A stretch of DNA of 64,000 nt, taken from positions 1 through 64,000 of the forward strand of contig NZ_BCZK01000011.1 in assembly GCF_001598695.1 (NCBI RefSeq), in the 5' to 3' direction. The translations under genes were made by a program, and so were the position numbers. Within the stretch, counting starts at the first letter, position 1. Each line of letters opens with the position of its first letter. Shown here piece by piece: positions 10,044-23,548 of this stretch. Source of the stretch: Klebsiella oxytoca NBRC 105695. GTDB taxonomy: Bacteria > Pseudomonadota > Gammaproteobacteria > Enterobacterales > Enterobacteriaceae. A model generated the notes under the pieces. The model was not told the DNA's origin and did no database searches. It worked only from the letters and a program-made list of their open reading frames with translations.

Positions 10044-11192
10044 TTGATTAAGTCAGCGCTATTGGTTCTGGAAGACGGAACCCAGTTTCACGGTCGGGCC
10101 ATTGGGGCTACCGGCACGGCGGTTGGGGAAGTCGTTTTCAATACTTCAATGACCGGTTATCAAGAAATCCTCACTGATCCTTCCTATTCCCGCCAAATCG
10201 TCACTCTAACTTATCCCCATATCGGCAATGTCGGCACCAATGCCGCCGATGAAGAATCTTCTCAGGTACACGCGCAGGGTCTGGTCATTCGCGATCTGCC
10301 GCTGATTGCCAGCAACTTCCGCAATACCGAAGACCTCTCTTCTTATCTGAAGCGCCATAACATTGTAGCGATTGCCGATATCGACACCCGTAAGCTGACC
10401 CGCCTGCTGCGTGAAAAAGGCGCGCAGAACGGCTGTATCATCGCCGGCGATAGCCCGGATGCGCAGCTGGCGCTGGAAAAGGCAAAAGCGTTCCCGGGCC
10501 TTAACGGTATGGATCTGGCGAAGGAAGTAACCACCGCAGAAACCTACAGCTGGACGCAGGGAAGCTGGACCCTTGCGGGTGACCTGCCGGAAGCCAAAGC
10601 GGAAAGCGAGCTGCCGTTTCACGTGGTGGCCTACGATTTCGGCGCCAAGCGCAACATTTTGCGCATGCTGGTAGACCGCGGCTGCCGTCTGACGGTGGTT
10701 CCGGCTAAGACTCCTGCCGAAGAGGTGCTGAAGATGAATCCGGACGGGATCTTCCTGTCCAACGGTCCCGGCGACCCGGCGCCTTGTGACTACGCTATCG
10801 ACGCGATTGAGAAGTTTCTGGAAACCAGCGTTCCTGTATTCGGCATTTGCCTCGGCCACCAGCTGCTGGCGCTGGCGAGCGGCGCGAAGACCGTGAAGAT
10901 GAAGTTCGGCCACCACGGCGGCAACCATCCGGTAAAAGATATTGATAACAACGTGGTGATGATCACCGCGCAGAACCACGGTTTCGCGGTGGATGAAGCG
11001 TCTATGCCGGCCAACCTGCGCGTCACCCATAAGTCGCTGTTCGACGGCACCCTGCAGGGGATTCATCGTACTGACAAACCGGCGTTCAGCTTCCAGGGAC
11101 ACCCGGAGGCGAGCCCCGGCCCGCACGATGCCGCACCGCTGTTCGACCATTTTATCGAGTTAATTAAGCAGTACCGTCAGTCCGCGAAATAA
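10044..11192 (+). CDS. carA: Carbamoyl-phosphate synthase small subunit (glutaminase)
   Basis: CarA hydrolyses glutamine and channels ammonia to CarB for carbamoyl phosphate, which feeds both arginine and pyrimidine synthesis. I place the start at the TTG at 10044, behind GGAGGGTG. That gives 382 residues, as in E. coli, whose carA also begins with UUG. The class I amidotransferase triad is intact: Cys269 in [10 protein letters not shown], then His353 and Glu355 in FQGHPEAS. carB follows after 18 bp. Regulation is by the RutR, PurR and ArgR sites directly upstream. Confidence 0.98.
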   Translation: MIKSALLVLEDGTQFHGRAIGATGTAVGEVVFNTSMTGYQEILTDPSYSRQIVTLTYPHIGNVGTNAADEESSQVHAQGLVIRDLPLIASNFRNTEDLSSYLKRHNIVAIADIDTRKLTRLLREKGAQNGCIIAGDSPDAQLALEKAKAFPGLNGMDLAKEVTTAETYSWTQGSWTLAGDLPEAKAESELPFHVVAYDFGAKRNILRMLVDRGCRLTVVPAKTPAEEVLKMNPDGIFLSNGPGDPAPCDYAIDAIEKFLETSVPVFGICLGHQLLALASGAKTVKMKFGHHGGNHPVKDIDNNVVMITAQNHGFAVDEASMPANLRVTHKSLFDGTLQGIHRTDKPAFSFQGHPEASPGPHDAAPLFDHFIELIKQYRQSAK

Positions 11193-11210
11193 TCAGGAGT
11201 TAAGAGAGCC

Positions 11211-14435
<3,225 letters not shown>

Positions 14436-14450
14436 TCTCATCTGCCAGTA

Positions 14451-14492
14451 AAAGCGCCTCCGGTGGCCAACGCCGGAGGCGCTTTTTTTTTT
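14451..14492 (+). terminator. carAB terminator
   Basis: A long GC-rich stem (AAAGCGCCTCCGG paired with CCGGAGGCGCTTT) with a short loop is followed by a T-run. Confidence 0.93.
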
Positions 14493-14575
14493 GCGTTGCG
14501 ATAAAGCGAAATGGCGGGAGAGGGTTCATCCTTAATGGAACAAAACCATTTCATGACGCACGCAAGGATAACGAC

Positions 14576-15460
14576 ATGGCGATACTTTTGTTTGATTGGG
14601 GCGGTACATCGATTAAATATGGCGTCTGGCAGCAGGGGGAGCTGAAGGATACCGCATCGGTTGAGACGCCTGATAGCTGGGAAGAGATGAAAAATCGGCT
14701 ATTGGAACTTTATCAACAGTTTCAGTCGCGCTACGCCATTAATGGGATCTCAATTAGTGCTCCTGGGTGCGTGGATCCGCAGAGCGGGGTCATTAGCGGC
14801 CTGAGCGCCATTCCCTATATTCATCACTTTCCCATCGTCGAAGAGCTTTCCGGGCTGTTTTCACTGCCGGTATGCATTGAGAACGACGCCAACTCGGCGG
14901 GTATCGCCGAGGCGGCATTGGGCGCGGGCCGCGAGTATGACAGCGTACTGTTTGTGATTGCCGGTTCAGGTATCGGTGGCGCCATTGTCGACAATAAAGT
15001 CCTGCGCCACGGCAGCCATCGCTACGCCGGGGAATTTGGCATGATGACCCTGCACGAGGGGCAAACCTTTAGCGAACTGGCAACCGCCGTCGCTACGGCG
15101 CGTCGTTATGCCCGGCGCATGTCGCTGGCGGCTGACTCCGTCTCCGGAGAGGATGTCTTTCGCCTGGCTGAGGAGGGCGACAATATCGCGCAGCAGGAAG
15201 TGGCGCAGTTTTACCACTGGATGGCGATAGGCTTACTGAATTTGCAGGTGTGCTACGACCCAGACTGCCTGATTATCGGCGGCGGTATCTCCGCCAGCGA
15301 TAGGATTTTTAACGGCATCAAGCAGCGCCTGAACGAGCTGGTGAATGAAAAAGATTTAGCAGAATTTTTACCGCAGGTGGTGCTCTGCCAATACCGCAAC
15401 GATGCTAACCTGATCGGCGCGGCGGTGAACTTCGAACAAAAACAGAGGGATCGGCGCTAA
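14576..15460 (+). CDS. ROK-family sugar kinase, substrate unknown
   Basis: This 294-residue protein belongs to the ROK (repressor/ORF/kinase) group. It has the N-terminal phosphate-binding motif FDWGGTSIKYG (residues 6-16) and the catalytic Asp104 in ENDANSAG. SGIGGAI and LIIGGGISAS mark the nucleotide and hinge segments. The CxCGxxGCxE zinc motif of classic ROK glucokinases is missing after HRYAGEFG. That pattern is known from BglK-type and related ROK kinases. No DNA-binding domain is present. It has a good AAGGA ribosome site and stands alone between carB and a small lipoprotein gene, with no transporter or hydrolase nearby to indicate its sugar. E. coli lacks it at this site. Confidence 0.85.
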   Translation: MAILLFDWGGTSIKYGVWQQGELKDTASVETPDSWEEMKNRLLELYQQFQSRYAINGISISAPGCVDPQSGVISGLSAIPYIHHFPIVEELSGLFSLPVCIENDANSAGIAEAALGAGREYDSVLFVIAGSGIGGAIVDNKVLRHGSHRYAGEFGMMTLHEGQTFSELATAVATARRYARRMSLAADSVSGEDVFRLAEEGDNIAQQEVAQFYHWMAIGLLNLQVCYDPDCLIIGGGISASDRIFNGIKQRLNELVNEKDLAEFLPQVVLCQYRNDANLIGAAVNFEQKQRDRR

Positions 15461-15563
15461 CAGGCCACTTCGGAGAGTTCTGGTTTTCTCTCCCCGGACA
15501 GTCAGCTAGCCTAAAGTGGTTAGGGTGATAATGAATATGACTGAATAACGGGAGAGAAACACC

Positions 15564-15797
15564 ATGTACAACAAGCCCCTCACCGCCGCTATTTTTGCCG
15601 CTGCTGCGCTTTTCACCGTGGCTGGCTGTTCATCTAATCAGTCGCTAAAAACCACCGATGGCAAAACTATTGTCACCGATGGCAAACCCCAGGTGGATGA
15701 CGACACCGGTCTGGTGTCCTACGAAAACGCGGAAACCGGTCGTACCGAGCAGATCAATCGCGATCAGGTTAAATCGATGGATGAACTGGATAACTAA
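15564..15797 (+). CDS. YgdI/YgdR-family small lipoprotein
   Basis: This 77-residue predicted lipoprotein has a short basic N-terminus, a hydrophobic stretch and the lipobox VAGC, with the lipidated Cys22 followed by SSN. The mature part of about 55 residues, with a DGKTIVTDGKPQ-like segment and an NxETGRTEQI turn, is typical of the YgdI/YgdR (DUF903) family of SH3-like small lipoproteins. Their function is unknown. Serine after the cysteine suggests an outer-membrane destination. It has its own GGAGAGAAACACC ribosome site and is not tightly linked to either neighbour. Confidence 0.88.
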   Translation: MYNKPLTAAIFAAAALFTVAGCSSNQSLKTTDGKTIVTDGKPQVDDDTGLVSYENAETGRTEQINRDQVKSMDELDN

Positions 15798-15946
15798 GCG
15801 TTATTCATGGCCCCGTATCGCGGGGTCACCCCTGCCTGAGCGATCCTCGCCCTGAATGAGAGATAAATCACACTTATCATTGTAAGCGATTCAATTAACT
15901 GTCTACACTCTTGCTGATTACAACAAGAGCTAACGCAGGCTAATCA

Positions 15947-16480
15947 ATGATCCTCATAATTTATGCGCACCCTTATCCGCAGCACTCGCATGCGAATAAG
16001 CGGATGCTTGAGCAGGCAGGGACGCTTGACGGCGTAGAGATACGCTCCCTCTATCAGCTTTATCCTGACTTTAATATTGATATCGCCGCCGAGCAGGCGG
16101 CGCTGGCCCGTGCCGATCTGGTTATCTGGCAGCATCCGATGCAGTGGTACAGCGTGCCGCCGCTGCTCAAGCTGTGGATGGATAAAGTGCTGGCGCACGG
16201 CTGGGCATACGGTCACAACGGTATCGCGCTGCGCGGTAAATCGCTGATGTGGGCGGTTACTACCGGCGGCGGCGAAAGCCACTTTGATATTGGTTCCTTT
16301 CCCGGTTTCGACGTCCTGGCGCAGCCGCTGCAGGCGACAGCCCTCTACTGCGGCATGACATGGCTACCGCCGTTTGCGATGCATTGCACTTTTATCTGCG
16401 ATGACGAAACCCTACAGGCGCAGGCGCGCCGCTATCGGCAACGCTTAATCGAATGGCAGGAGGCGCACAACCATGGATAG
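15947..16480 (+). CDS. kefF: Glutathione-regulated K+ efflux ancillary protein KefF
   Basis: KefF is a flavodoxin-like quinone oxidoreductase that binds and activates the KefC K+ efflux channel during electrophile stress. At 177 residues it matches the E. coli protein closely. [17 protein letters not shown] at the N-terminus and [20 protein letters not shown] are family signatures. The TTGGGESHF and [10 protein letters not shown] segments form the flavin site region. Its stop overlaps the start of kefC by 8 bases, so the pair is probably translationally coupled. Confidence 0.97.
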   Translation: MILIIYAHPYPQHSHANKRMLEQAGTLDGVEIRSLYQLYPDFNIDIAAEQAALARADLVIWQHPMQWYSVPPLLKLWMDKVLAHGWAYGHNGIALRGKSLMWAVTTGGGESHFDIGSFPGFDVLAQPLQATALYCGMTWLPPFAMHCTFICDDETLQAQARRYRQRLIEWQEAHNHG

Positions 16481-18338
16481 CCATACGCTGATACAGGCGC
16501 TCATCTATTTAGGATCCGCCGCGCTGATCGTGCCGATTGCCGTACGTCTGGGCTTAGGGTCGGTGCTCGGCTACTTAATTGCCGGCTGCATTATTGGCCC
16601 GTGGGGGTTGCGGCTGGTCACCGACGCCGAGTCGATTCTGCACTTCGCGGAAATCGGCGTGGTGCTGATGCTTTTCGTTATCGGTCTTGAGCTCGATCCC
16701 CAGCGCCTGTGGAAACTTCGCGCTTCGGTGTTCGGCGGTGGGGCGCTGCAGATGGTCGTCTGCGGCGTGCTGATCGGCCTGTTCTGCATGTCGCTTGGTC
16801 TGCGCTGGCAGGTTGCCGAGCTGATTGGCATGACGCTGGCGCTCTCTTCAACGGCTATCGCTATGCAGGCGATGAACGAGCGTAACCTGACGGTCACCCA
16901 GCTGGGCCGGAGCGCCTTTGCGGTGCTGCTGTTCCAGGATATTGCGGCTATTCCTCTGGTGGCGATGATCCCGCTGCTGGCGGCGAGCGGCGGCTCGACG
17001 ACGCTGGGCGCGTTTGCACTCTCTGCCCTGAAAGTGGCGGGTGCGCTGGCGCTGGTGGTGGTGCTTGGCCGCTATCTGACCCGGCCGATGCTGCGTTTTG
17101 TTGCGCGCTCCGGCCTGCGTGAAGTCTTCAGCGCCGTGGCCCTGTTCCTGGTGTTTGGCTTCGGGCTGCTGCTGGAAGAGGTTGGGCTGTCGATGGCGAT
17201 GGGGGCATTCCTGGCCGGGGTGCTGCTGGCGAGCTCGGAGTACCGCCACGCTCTCGAAAGCGATATTGAACCGTTTAAGGGGCTGCTGCTGGGGCTGTTT
17301 TTTATCGGCGTCGGGATGTCTATCGACTTCGGTACTCTGGTGACTCATCCGCTGCGGATCCTGATTTTGCTGGTGGGATTTCTGGTGATTAAATCCCTGA
17401 TGCTGTGGTTGATCGCCAGGCCGTTAGGCGTACCTCGCGCGCAGCGCCGTTGGTTTGCGGTGCTGCTGGGGCAGGGGAGTGAATTTGCCTTTGTGGTCTT
17501 CGGCGCGGCGCAGATGGCCGATGTCCTGGACGGCGAATGGGCGAAGGCGCTGACCCTGGCGGTGGCGCTATCGATGGCTGCCACGCCAATCCTGCTGGTG
17601 TTGCTGACCCGTCTGGAGAAATCCACCAGCGGCCAGGAGCGCGAGGCGGATGAAATTGACGAAGAGCAGCCGCGGGTAATTATTGCCGGCTTTGGCCGCT
17701 ACGGGCAGATTGCCGGCCGCGTGCTGCTCTCCAGCGGCGTGAAGATGGTGATTCTCGATCACGATCCTGACCACGTCGATACCCTGCGTAAGTTTGATAT
17801 GAAGGTGTTCTACGGCGATGCGACGCGGGTTGACCTGCTGGAGTCGGCGGGGGCGGAAAAAGCGGAAGTGCTGATTAACGCCATCGACGATCCGCAGACA
17901 AACCTGCAGCTGGCGGAGCTGGCAAAAGAGCATTTTCCGCATCTGCAGATCATCTCCCGCGCCCGCGATGTCGATCATTACATTAAGCTGCGCCAGGCAG
18001 GCGTTGAGGCGCCGGAGCGTGAAACCTTTGAAGCGGCGCTGAAGTCCGGGCGTATGACGCTTGAGGCGCTGGGCCTGGGAGCCTACGAGGCCCGCGAGCG
18101 CGCCGATCTGTTCCGCCGTTTCAACCTGCAAATGGTCGAAGAGATGGTGGCCATGGCGGAAAACGATGCGGCCTCGCGGGTGGCGGTATTCAAGCGCACC
18201 AGCGATATGCTGACCGGAATAATCAACGAAGACCGCAATCATTTATCGCTGGTTCAGCGTCATGGCTGGCAAGGAACGGAAGAGGGGAGGCATACCGGTG
18301 ATATCGCTGATGAGCCGGAAAATAAACCCCCGGCATAA
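16473..18338 (+). CDS. kefC: Glutathione-gated K+ efflux system KefC
   Basis: KefC is an inner-membrane K+/H+ efflux protein, held closed by glutathione and opened by glutathione adducts. The 621 residues comprise an N-terminal monovalent cation/proton antiporter domain (about 1-380, many transmembrane helices, with [10 protein letters not shown]). A cytosolic RCK/TrkA-N Rossmann domain beginning [17 protein letters not shown] near residue 402 follows, and a charged C-terminal tail ends the protein. It overlaps kefF by 8 bases, which supports a two-gene operon. Length and domains match E. coli KefC. Confidence 0.97.
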   Translation: MDSHTLIQALIYLGSAALIVPIAVRLGLGSVLGYLIAGCIIGPWGLRLVTDAESILHFAEIGVVLMLFVIGLELDPQRLWKLRASVFGGGALQMVVCGVLIGLFCMSLGLRWQVAELIGMTLALSSTAIAMQAMNERNLTVTQLGRSAFAVLLFQDIAAIPLVAMIPLLAASGGSTTLGAFALSALKVAGALALVVVLGRYLTRPMLRFVARSGLREVFSAVALFLVFGFGLLLEEVGLSMAMGAFLAGVLLASSEYRHALESDIEPFKGLLLGLFFIGVGMSIDFGTLVTHPLRILILLVGFLVIKSLMLWLIARPLGVPRAQRRWFAVLLGQGSEFAFVVFGAAQMADVLDGEWAKALTLAVALSMAATPILLVLLTRLEKSTSGQEREADEIDEEQPRVIIAGFGRYGQIAGRVLLSSGVKMVILDHDPDHVDTLRKFDMKVFYGDATRVDLLESAGAEKAEVLINAIDDPQTNLQLAELAKEHFPHLQIISRARDVDHYIKLRQAGVEAPERETFEAALKSGRMTLEALGLGAYEARERADLFRRFNLQMVEEMVAMAENDAASRVAVFKRTSDMLTGIINEDRNHLSLVQRHGWQGTEEGRHTGDIADEPENKPPA

Positions 18339-18474
18339 GAGGGAATTCAGGGTGTTACGTTAGCTTTACAAGTAACATTTTGTTTTCAATTTAAATCCTG
18401 TCTGGCGGCTCACGGGGCTTACGTGGGCTCGCCAGCAAATCTTAAAATTTTCTGATTCTTTACTCTCCGCCTAG

Positions 18475-19015
<541 letters not shown>

Positions 19016-19021
19016 GGTTTT

Positions 19022-19046
19022 CCCCGGTGGCGTTCGCTCACCGGGG
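19022..19046. terminator. Hairpin between convergent folA and apaH
   Basis: CCCCGGTG (19022-19029) pairs with CACCGGGG (19039-19046) across a 9-base loop. It lies in the 40-bp gap between the two stop codons and could end transcription from either side. There is no clear T-run on either strand, so its efficiency is uncertain. Confidence 0.5.
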
Positions 19047-19055
19047 TGACTCTCT

Positions 19056-19904
19056 TCAGGAGGCGATCGCCTCGCCTTCATCAAGATTTGGCTGCCGGTT
19101 TGACGGCTGCGTGAAGTACGTCTTATCTTCCCAGCGCAGGCAGGTCAGATCGCCGCCCCAGCAGCAGCCGGTATCCAGCGCGTAAATCCCTTCCGGCGTG
19201 CCTTTCCCTTCCAGCGAAGCCCAATGACCGAAGGCAATACTGTACTCGCTGGCCACCGGCCCGGGAATAGCAAACCACGGCTTGAGCGGCGCGGGCGCGT
19301 TTTCCGGCGCCTCTTTGGCATACATATCCAGCTGGCCGTTCGGAAAGCAGTAGCGCATGCGGGTAAAAGCGTTAGAGATAAAGCGCAGGCGCGCCAGTCC
19401 GCTCAGTTCGTTGCTCCAGTTGTTCGGCATGTCGCCGTACATCGCATCGAGGAAGAACGGATAGGAGTCGCTGGCAAGCACGGCTTCCACGTCGCGAGCG
19501 CACTGTTTAGCGGTTTCCAGATCCCACTGCGGCGTGATCCCGGCGTGGGCCATAACCAGCTTTTTCTCTTCATCGATTTGCATCATCGGCTGACGACGCA
19601 GCCAGTTGAGCAGATCGTCGGCGTCCGGCGCCTCAAGCAGCGATTTCAGCCGATCTTTGGGTTTATTGCGGCTAATGCCCGCAAAGACCGCCAGCAGGTG
19701 CAGGTCATGATTGCCCAGCACGATGCGTACGCTGTCGCCAAGCTGTTTCACGAAACGCAGTACTTCGAGCGAACCGGGGCCGCGCGCGACCAGGTCGCCC
19801 GTCAGCCACAGCGTATCAGTCTCAGGGTTAAACTCCACCTGCTCTAATAGTGCGATCAGTTCATCGTAGCAACCGTGAACGTCGCCAATAAGGTATGTAG
19901 ACAT
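19056..19904 (-). CDS. apaH: Diadenosine tetraphosphatase ApaH
   Basis: ApaH hydrolyses Ap4A symmetrically to two ADP and also removes Np4 caps from RNA. I place the start at 19904 ([12 protein letters not shown]), giving 282 residues; a longer upstream reading would run into apaG. Metallophosphoesterase motifs are present: GDVHGCYDE near the N-terminus, [13 protein letters not shown] and [12 protein letters not shown]-terminal FGHWASLEG motif supplies a metal histidine. It lies 4 bp downstream of apaG and is the last gene of the lptD-surA-pdxA-rsmA-apaG-apaH series, whose later genes are nearly contiguous. Confidence 0.97.
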   Translation of the reverse strand: MSTYLIGDVHGCYDELIALLEQVEFNPETDTLWLTGDLVARGPGSLEVLRFVKQLGDSVRIVLGNHDLHLLAVFAGISRNKPKDRLKSLLEAPDADDLLNWLRRQPMMQIDEEKKLVMAHAGITPQWDLETAKQCARDVEAVLASDSYPFFLDAMYGDMPNNWSNELSGLARLRFISNAFTRMRYCFPNGQLDMYAKEAPENAPAPLKPWFAIPGPVASEYSIAFGHWASLEGKGTPEGIYALDTGCCWGGDLTCLRWEDKTYFTQPSNRQPNLDEGEAIAS

Positions 19905-19908
19905 TGTT

Positions 19909-20286
19909 TTAATGGATGAGAGTGGGTACTGCGAGACGGAAAACAGGGATTTCAATGGTGAACGGCGCGCCGTTCACATCGATCATCTCATAATGTCCCT
20001 GCATGGTGCCCAGCGGCGTTTCAATGACCGCGCCGCTGGTATATTGGTATTCACCGCCGGCCGGAATATGCGGCTGCTCGCCGACAACGCCTTCCCCCTG
20101 GACTTCGGTCTCACGACCGTGCCCATTGGTGATAAGCCAGTAGCGGCCAAGAAGCTGAACCTGAGTCCGCCCCAGATTGCGAATGGTGACGGTATAAGCG
20201 AAGACGTAGCGCTCTTCTTGCGGAGAAGATTGCGATTCGATATAGACGCTTTGCACCTGTACACAAACTCGGGGCGAATTAATCAT
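19909..20286 (-). CDS. apaG: ApaG domain protein (Co2+/Mg2+ efflux protein ApaG)
   Basis: This 125-residue single-domain protein has a fibronectin-III-like beta fold in the family. Its role in E. coli and Salmonella is poorly defined and has been linked to Co2+ and Mg2+ homeostasis. The family core is clear: [20 protein letters not shown], the GEGVVGEQP segment and [18 protein letters not shown]. It sits 2 bp after rsmA and 4 bp before apaH, an order conserved across enterobacteria. Confidence 0.95.
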   Translation of the reverse strand: MINSPRVCVQVQSVYIESQSSPQEERYVFAYTVTIRNLGRTQVQLLGRYWLITNGHGRETEVQGEGVVGEQPHIPAGGEYQYTSGAVIETPLGTMQGHYEMIDVNGAPFTIEIPVFRLAVPTLIH

Positions 20287-20288
20287 GG

Positions 20289-21110
20289 TTAGCTCTCCTT
20301 GGTGGGCGCGTTCTCAGATAACCAGTTAGCTAGCTGACAGTACTGCGCCACGGAAATATTCTCTGCGCGCTTCGCCGGGTCGATGCCCAGCTCGGTCAGA
20401 ACTTCAACGCTGAACAGATTGCCCAGACTGTTGCGGATCGTTTTCCGACGCTGGTTAAAGGCTTCTGTCGTGATGCGGCTCAGCACGCGCACATCTTTAA
20501 CGGGATGCGGCAGCGTGCGGTAAGGCACCAGGCGCACCACGGCGGAATCAACTTTAGGCGGCGGCGTAAAGGCGCTCGGCGGAACTTCAAGCACCGGGAT
20601 AATCTGGCAGTAGTACTGCGCCATGACGCTTAGTCGACCATACGCCTTACTGTTCGGCCCGGCAACCAGACGATTGACCACCTCTTTTTGCAGCATAAAG
20701 TGCATATCGGCAATGGCATCAGTATAGCTGAACAGATGGAACATCAGCGGGGTCGAGATGTTGTACGGCAGGTTGCCGAATACGCGCAGCGGTTGGCCCA
20801 TGTTCTGCGACAGCTCGCCGAAGTTCATGGTCATCGCATCCTGCTGATAAATCGTCAGCTTTGGTCCGAGGAACGGATGCGTTTGCAGACGAGCGGCCAG
20901 GTCGCGGTCCAGCTCGATAACGGTGAGCTGGTCGAGGCGTTCACCGACCGGTTCGGTCAGCGCGGCGAGGCCGGGGCCGATTTCAACAATCGCCTGGCCT
21001 TTCTGTGGATTGATGGCCGAGACAATGCTGTCGATCACAAACCGATCGTTGAGAAAGTTTTGCCCGAAGCGTTTACGGGCTAAGTGGCCCTGATGGACTC
21101 GATTATTCAT
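20289..21110 (-). CDS. rsmA: 16S rRNA (adenine1518/1519-N6) dimethyltransferase
   Basis: RsmA (KsgA) dimethylates two adjacent adenines in helix 45 of 16S rRNA late in 30S assembly; loss of the methylation confers kasugamycin resistance. The 273-residue protein has the AdoMet motif [12 protein letters not shown], the acidic IELDRDLA segment and the catalytic motif NLPYNIST. Its C-terminal helical domain contains [13 protein letters not shown]. The start overlaps the pdxA stop by 4 bases, so it is probably coupled to pdxA. Confidence 0.98.
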   Translation of the reverse strand: MNNRVHQGHLARKRFGQNFLNDRFVIDSIVSAINPQKGQAIVEIGPGLAALTEPVGERLDQLTVIELDRDLAARLQTHPFLGPKLTIYQQDAMTMNFGELSQNMGQPLRVFGNLPYNISTPLMFHLFSYTDAIADMHFMLQKEVVNRLVAGPNSKAYGRLSVMAQYYCQIIPVLEVPPSAFTPPPKVDSAVVRLVPYRTLPHPVKDVRVLSRITTEAFNQRRKTIRNSLGNLFSVEVLTELGIDPAKRAENISVAQYCQLANWLSENAPTKES

Positions 21111-22087
21111 TGAGTATTAACAATCATTTTAATGGCGAGATTAAGCGCCGTGATAAAACTGCCGACTTCCGCTTTCCCCTGGCCCGCAAGTTCAAGCGCG
21201 GTGCCGTGGTCAACGGAAGTGCGAATAAATGGTAAACCGAGCGTAATATTCACGCCGCGGCCAAAGCCCTGGTATTTTAGCACGGGCAGGCCCTGATCGT
21301 GATACATCGCGAGTACCGCATCGGCATGGTCGAGATATTTCGGCTGAAACAGGGTATCTGCCGGCAGCGGGCCGCTGAGATTCATCCCCTTCGCGCGCAT
21401 CTCTTCCAGCACCGGAATAATGGTATCAATCTCTTCCGTGCCCATATGGCCGCCTTCGCCCGCGTGCGGGTTCAGGCCGCAAACCAGCACGTGCGGGTTA
21501 TTGATACCAAATTTGGTGCGCAGATCGTGATGCAGAATGGTGATGATTTCCCGCAGCAGCTCGGGGGTAATCGCATCGCTTATTGCTTTAAGCGGCAGGT
21601 GAGTGGTCACCAGCGCCACGCGCAGCGCTTCGGTCGCCAGCATCATCACCACTTTACTGGCCTGCGAGCGCTCTTCAAAGAACTCGGTATGACCGGTGAA
21701 GGCGATCCCCGCATCGTTGATAATGCCCTTGTGCACCGGCCCGGTAATCAGCGCGGCGAATTCGCCGTTCAGACAGCCATCACAGGCGCGGGCCAGCGTT
21801 TCCACCACATAGCTGCCGTTGCTGACGTTGAGCACGCCTGGCTCAACCGGCGCATTGAGAGCGACGGGAAGAAGCGTCAGGGTGCCTGCGCGCTGCGGCG
21901 TAGCGGGAACGGTAGGGTCATAAGGCAGAAGCGATAAAGGAAGACCGAGCAGGCTTGCCCGGTCGGATAACAGAGCGCCATCGGCGCAAATCACCAGCTC
22001 GACCGGCCAGTCGCGCTGTGCAAGCTGCACAACGAGGTCGGGGCCAATCCCGGCAGGTTCGCCGGGAGTGATAACAACTCGATTCAT
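21107..22087 (-). CDS. pdxA: 4-hydroxythreonine-4-phosphate dehydrogenase
   Basis: PdxA oxidises 4-phosphohydroxy-L-threonine in pyridoxal 5'-phosphate synthesis. I chose the ATG at 22087 ([13 protein letters not shown]) over the in-frame ATG at 22096, because AAGGA lies 8 bases before the former but abuts the latter; this gives 326 residues. Family motifs are present: [23 protein letters not shown] (metal histidine), [13 protein letters not shown] and [15 protein letters not shown]. It lies about 120 bp downstream of surA and overlaps rsmA by 4 bases. The gap before it contains a stem-loop with uncertain meaning. Confidence 0.96.
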   Translation of the reverse strand: MNRVVITPGEPAGIGPDLVVQLAQRDWPVELVICADGALLSDRASLLGLPLSLLPYDPTVPATPQRAGTLTLLPVALNAPVEPGVLNVSNGSYVVETLARACDGCLNGEFAALITGPVHKGIINDAGIAFTGHTEFFEERSQASKVVMMLATEALRVALVTTHLPLKAISDAITPELLREIITILHHDLRTKFGINNPHVLVCGLNPHAGEGGHMGTEEIDTIIPVLEEMRAKGMNLSGPLPADTLFQPKYLDHADAVLAMYHDQGLPVLKYQGFGRGVNITLGLPFIRTSVDHGTALELAGQGKAEVGSFITALNLAIKMIVNTQ

Positions 22088-22208
22088 ACACTTCATCCTT
22101 CAGGCGTTCTCTTACTGGCTGCGCTTCGTCGCCCCAGTCAGAGACCAGGGCGATTCGCCGAGCCGCCTCGATACACCCTGAGTGATGTTGTGTATGAGGC
22201 TAATGCGA

Positions 22209-23495
22209 TTAGTTGCTCAGTACCTTAACGTAGGCGCTGGCGCGCTGTTCCTGCATCCAGGTAGCCGCTTCTTCAGAGAATTTACGGTTCATCAGCATGC
22301 GGTAAGCGCGATCTTTCTGCGCGGCGTCGGTTCTGTCGACGTTGCGGGTATCCAGCAGCTCAATCAGGTGCCAGCCGAAGGATGAGTGAACCGGTGCGCT
22401 GGTCTGGCCTTTATTGAGGCGCAGAATAGCGTCGCGGAAGGCCGGATCGAAGATATCCGGCGTTGCCCAGCCTAAATCACCGCCCTGGTTTGCCGAACCC
22501 GGATCTTCAGAGAACTCTTTTGCCGCTTTAGCAAACGTGGTTTTGCCGCTCTTAATGTCAGCCGCAATTTGCTCCAGCTTTGCCCGGGCCTGATTGTCAT
22601 TCATGATCGGCGACGGTTTCAGCAGGATGTGGCGGGCGTGAACTTCAGTCACGGAGATATTCTGGCTGCCGCCGCGCATATCGTTGATTTTCAGGATATG
22701 GAAGCCAACGCCGGAACGTACCGGACCAACGATATCGCCTTTCTTAGCCGTGCTCAGCGCCTGGGCGAAGATGCCCGGCAGTTCCTGAATACGACCCCAG
22801 CCCATCTGGCCGCCTTTCAGCGCCTGCTGGTCGGCTGAGTAGGTGATCGCCAGTTTGCCGAAATCCGCGCCGCTGCGCGCCTGCTGAACCACCGAGTTGG
22901 CCTGGTCCTGAGCTTCTGCCACCTGCTCGGAAGTGGGGTTTTCCGGCAGCGGGATCAGAATGTGGCTGAGGTTGAGTTCGGTGCTGGCGTCGTTCTGATC
23001 GCCAATCTGCTTCGCCAGGGTTTCAACTTCCTGCGGCAGAACGGTAATACGGCGACGTACTTCGTTGTTACGCACTTCCGAAATCAGCATCTCTTTGCGG
23101 ATCTGATTACGATAGGTGTTGTAGTTAATACCGTCATAGGCCAGACGGCTGCGCATCTGATCCATGGTCATGTTGTTCTGTTTGGCGATGTTGGCGATAG
23201 CCTGGTCCAGCTGATCGTCAGAGATCTTCACGCCCATTTTCTGACCCATCTGCAGGACAATCTGGTCCATGATCAGACGCTCAAGGATCTGATGACGCAG
23301 GGTGGCGTCATCCGGCAGCTGCTGCCCGGCCTGGCCGGCGTTAAGTTTTACCGATTGCATCAAGCCATCGACGTCGCTTTCCAGAACAACGCCATTATTG
23401 ACGACAGCCGCTACTTTATCGACAACCTGTGGGGCAGCGAAACTGGTATTCGCGATCATGGCGATACCGAGAAGCAGCGTTTTCCAGTTCTTCAT
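22209..23495 (-). CDS. surA: Periplasmic chaperone and peptidyl-prolyl isomerase SurA
   Basis: SurA escorts outer-membrane beta-barrel proteins, including LptD, through the periplasm. The 428-residue length equals that of E. coli. A signal peptide of 20 residues (cleavage after NTSFA) precedes an N-terminal chaperone domain. Two parvulin domains follow: the first from about 171 ([13 protein letters not shown]) and the second from about 282 ([11 protein letters not shown]), each ending with GWHLI- or GFHIL-type motifs. A C-terminal helix completes the chaperone module. The gene is 53 bp downstream of lptD, its main client's gene. Confidence 0.98.
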   Translation of the reverse strand: MKNWKTLLLGIAMIANTSFAAPQVVDKVAAVVNNGVVLESDVDGLMQSVKLNAGQAGQQLPDDATLRHQILERLIMDQIVLQMGQKMGVKISDDQLDQAIANIAKQNNMTMDQMRSRLAYDGINYNTYRNQIRKEMLISEVRNNEVRRRITVLPQEVETLAKQIGDQNDASTELNLSHILIPLPENPTSEQVAEAQDQANSVVQQARSGADFGKLAITYSADQQALKGGQMGWGRIQELPGIFAQALSTAKKGDIVGPVRSGVGFHILKINDMRGGSQNISVTEVHARHILLKPSPIMNDNQARAKLEQIAADIKSGKTTFAKAAKEFSEDPGSANQGGDLGWATPDIFDPAFRDAILRLNKGQTSAPVHSSFGWHLIELLDTRNVDRTDAAQKDRAYRMLMNRKFSEEAATWMQEQRASAYVKVLSN

Positions 23496-23548
23496 ACTTT
23501 TTCCATTTCAATTAACCGCAATTGCGGATTACGTTTAAACCAGCCACA

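Noticed and set aside
10044-10046. TTG start of carA as an annotation error
   Set aside because: E. coli carA also starts with UUG, the ribosome site fits, and the 382-residue length agrees.
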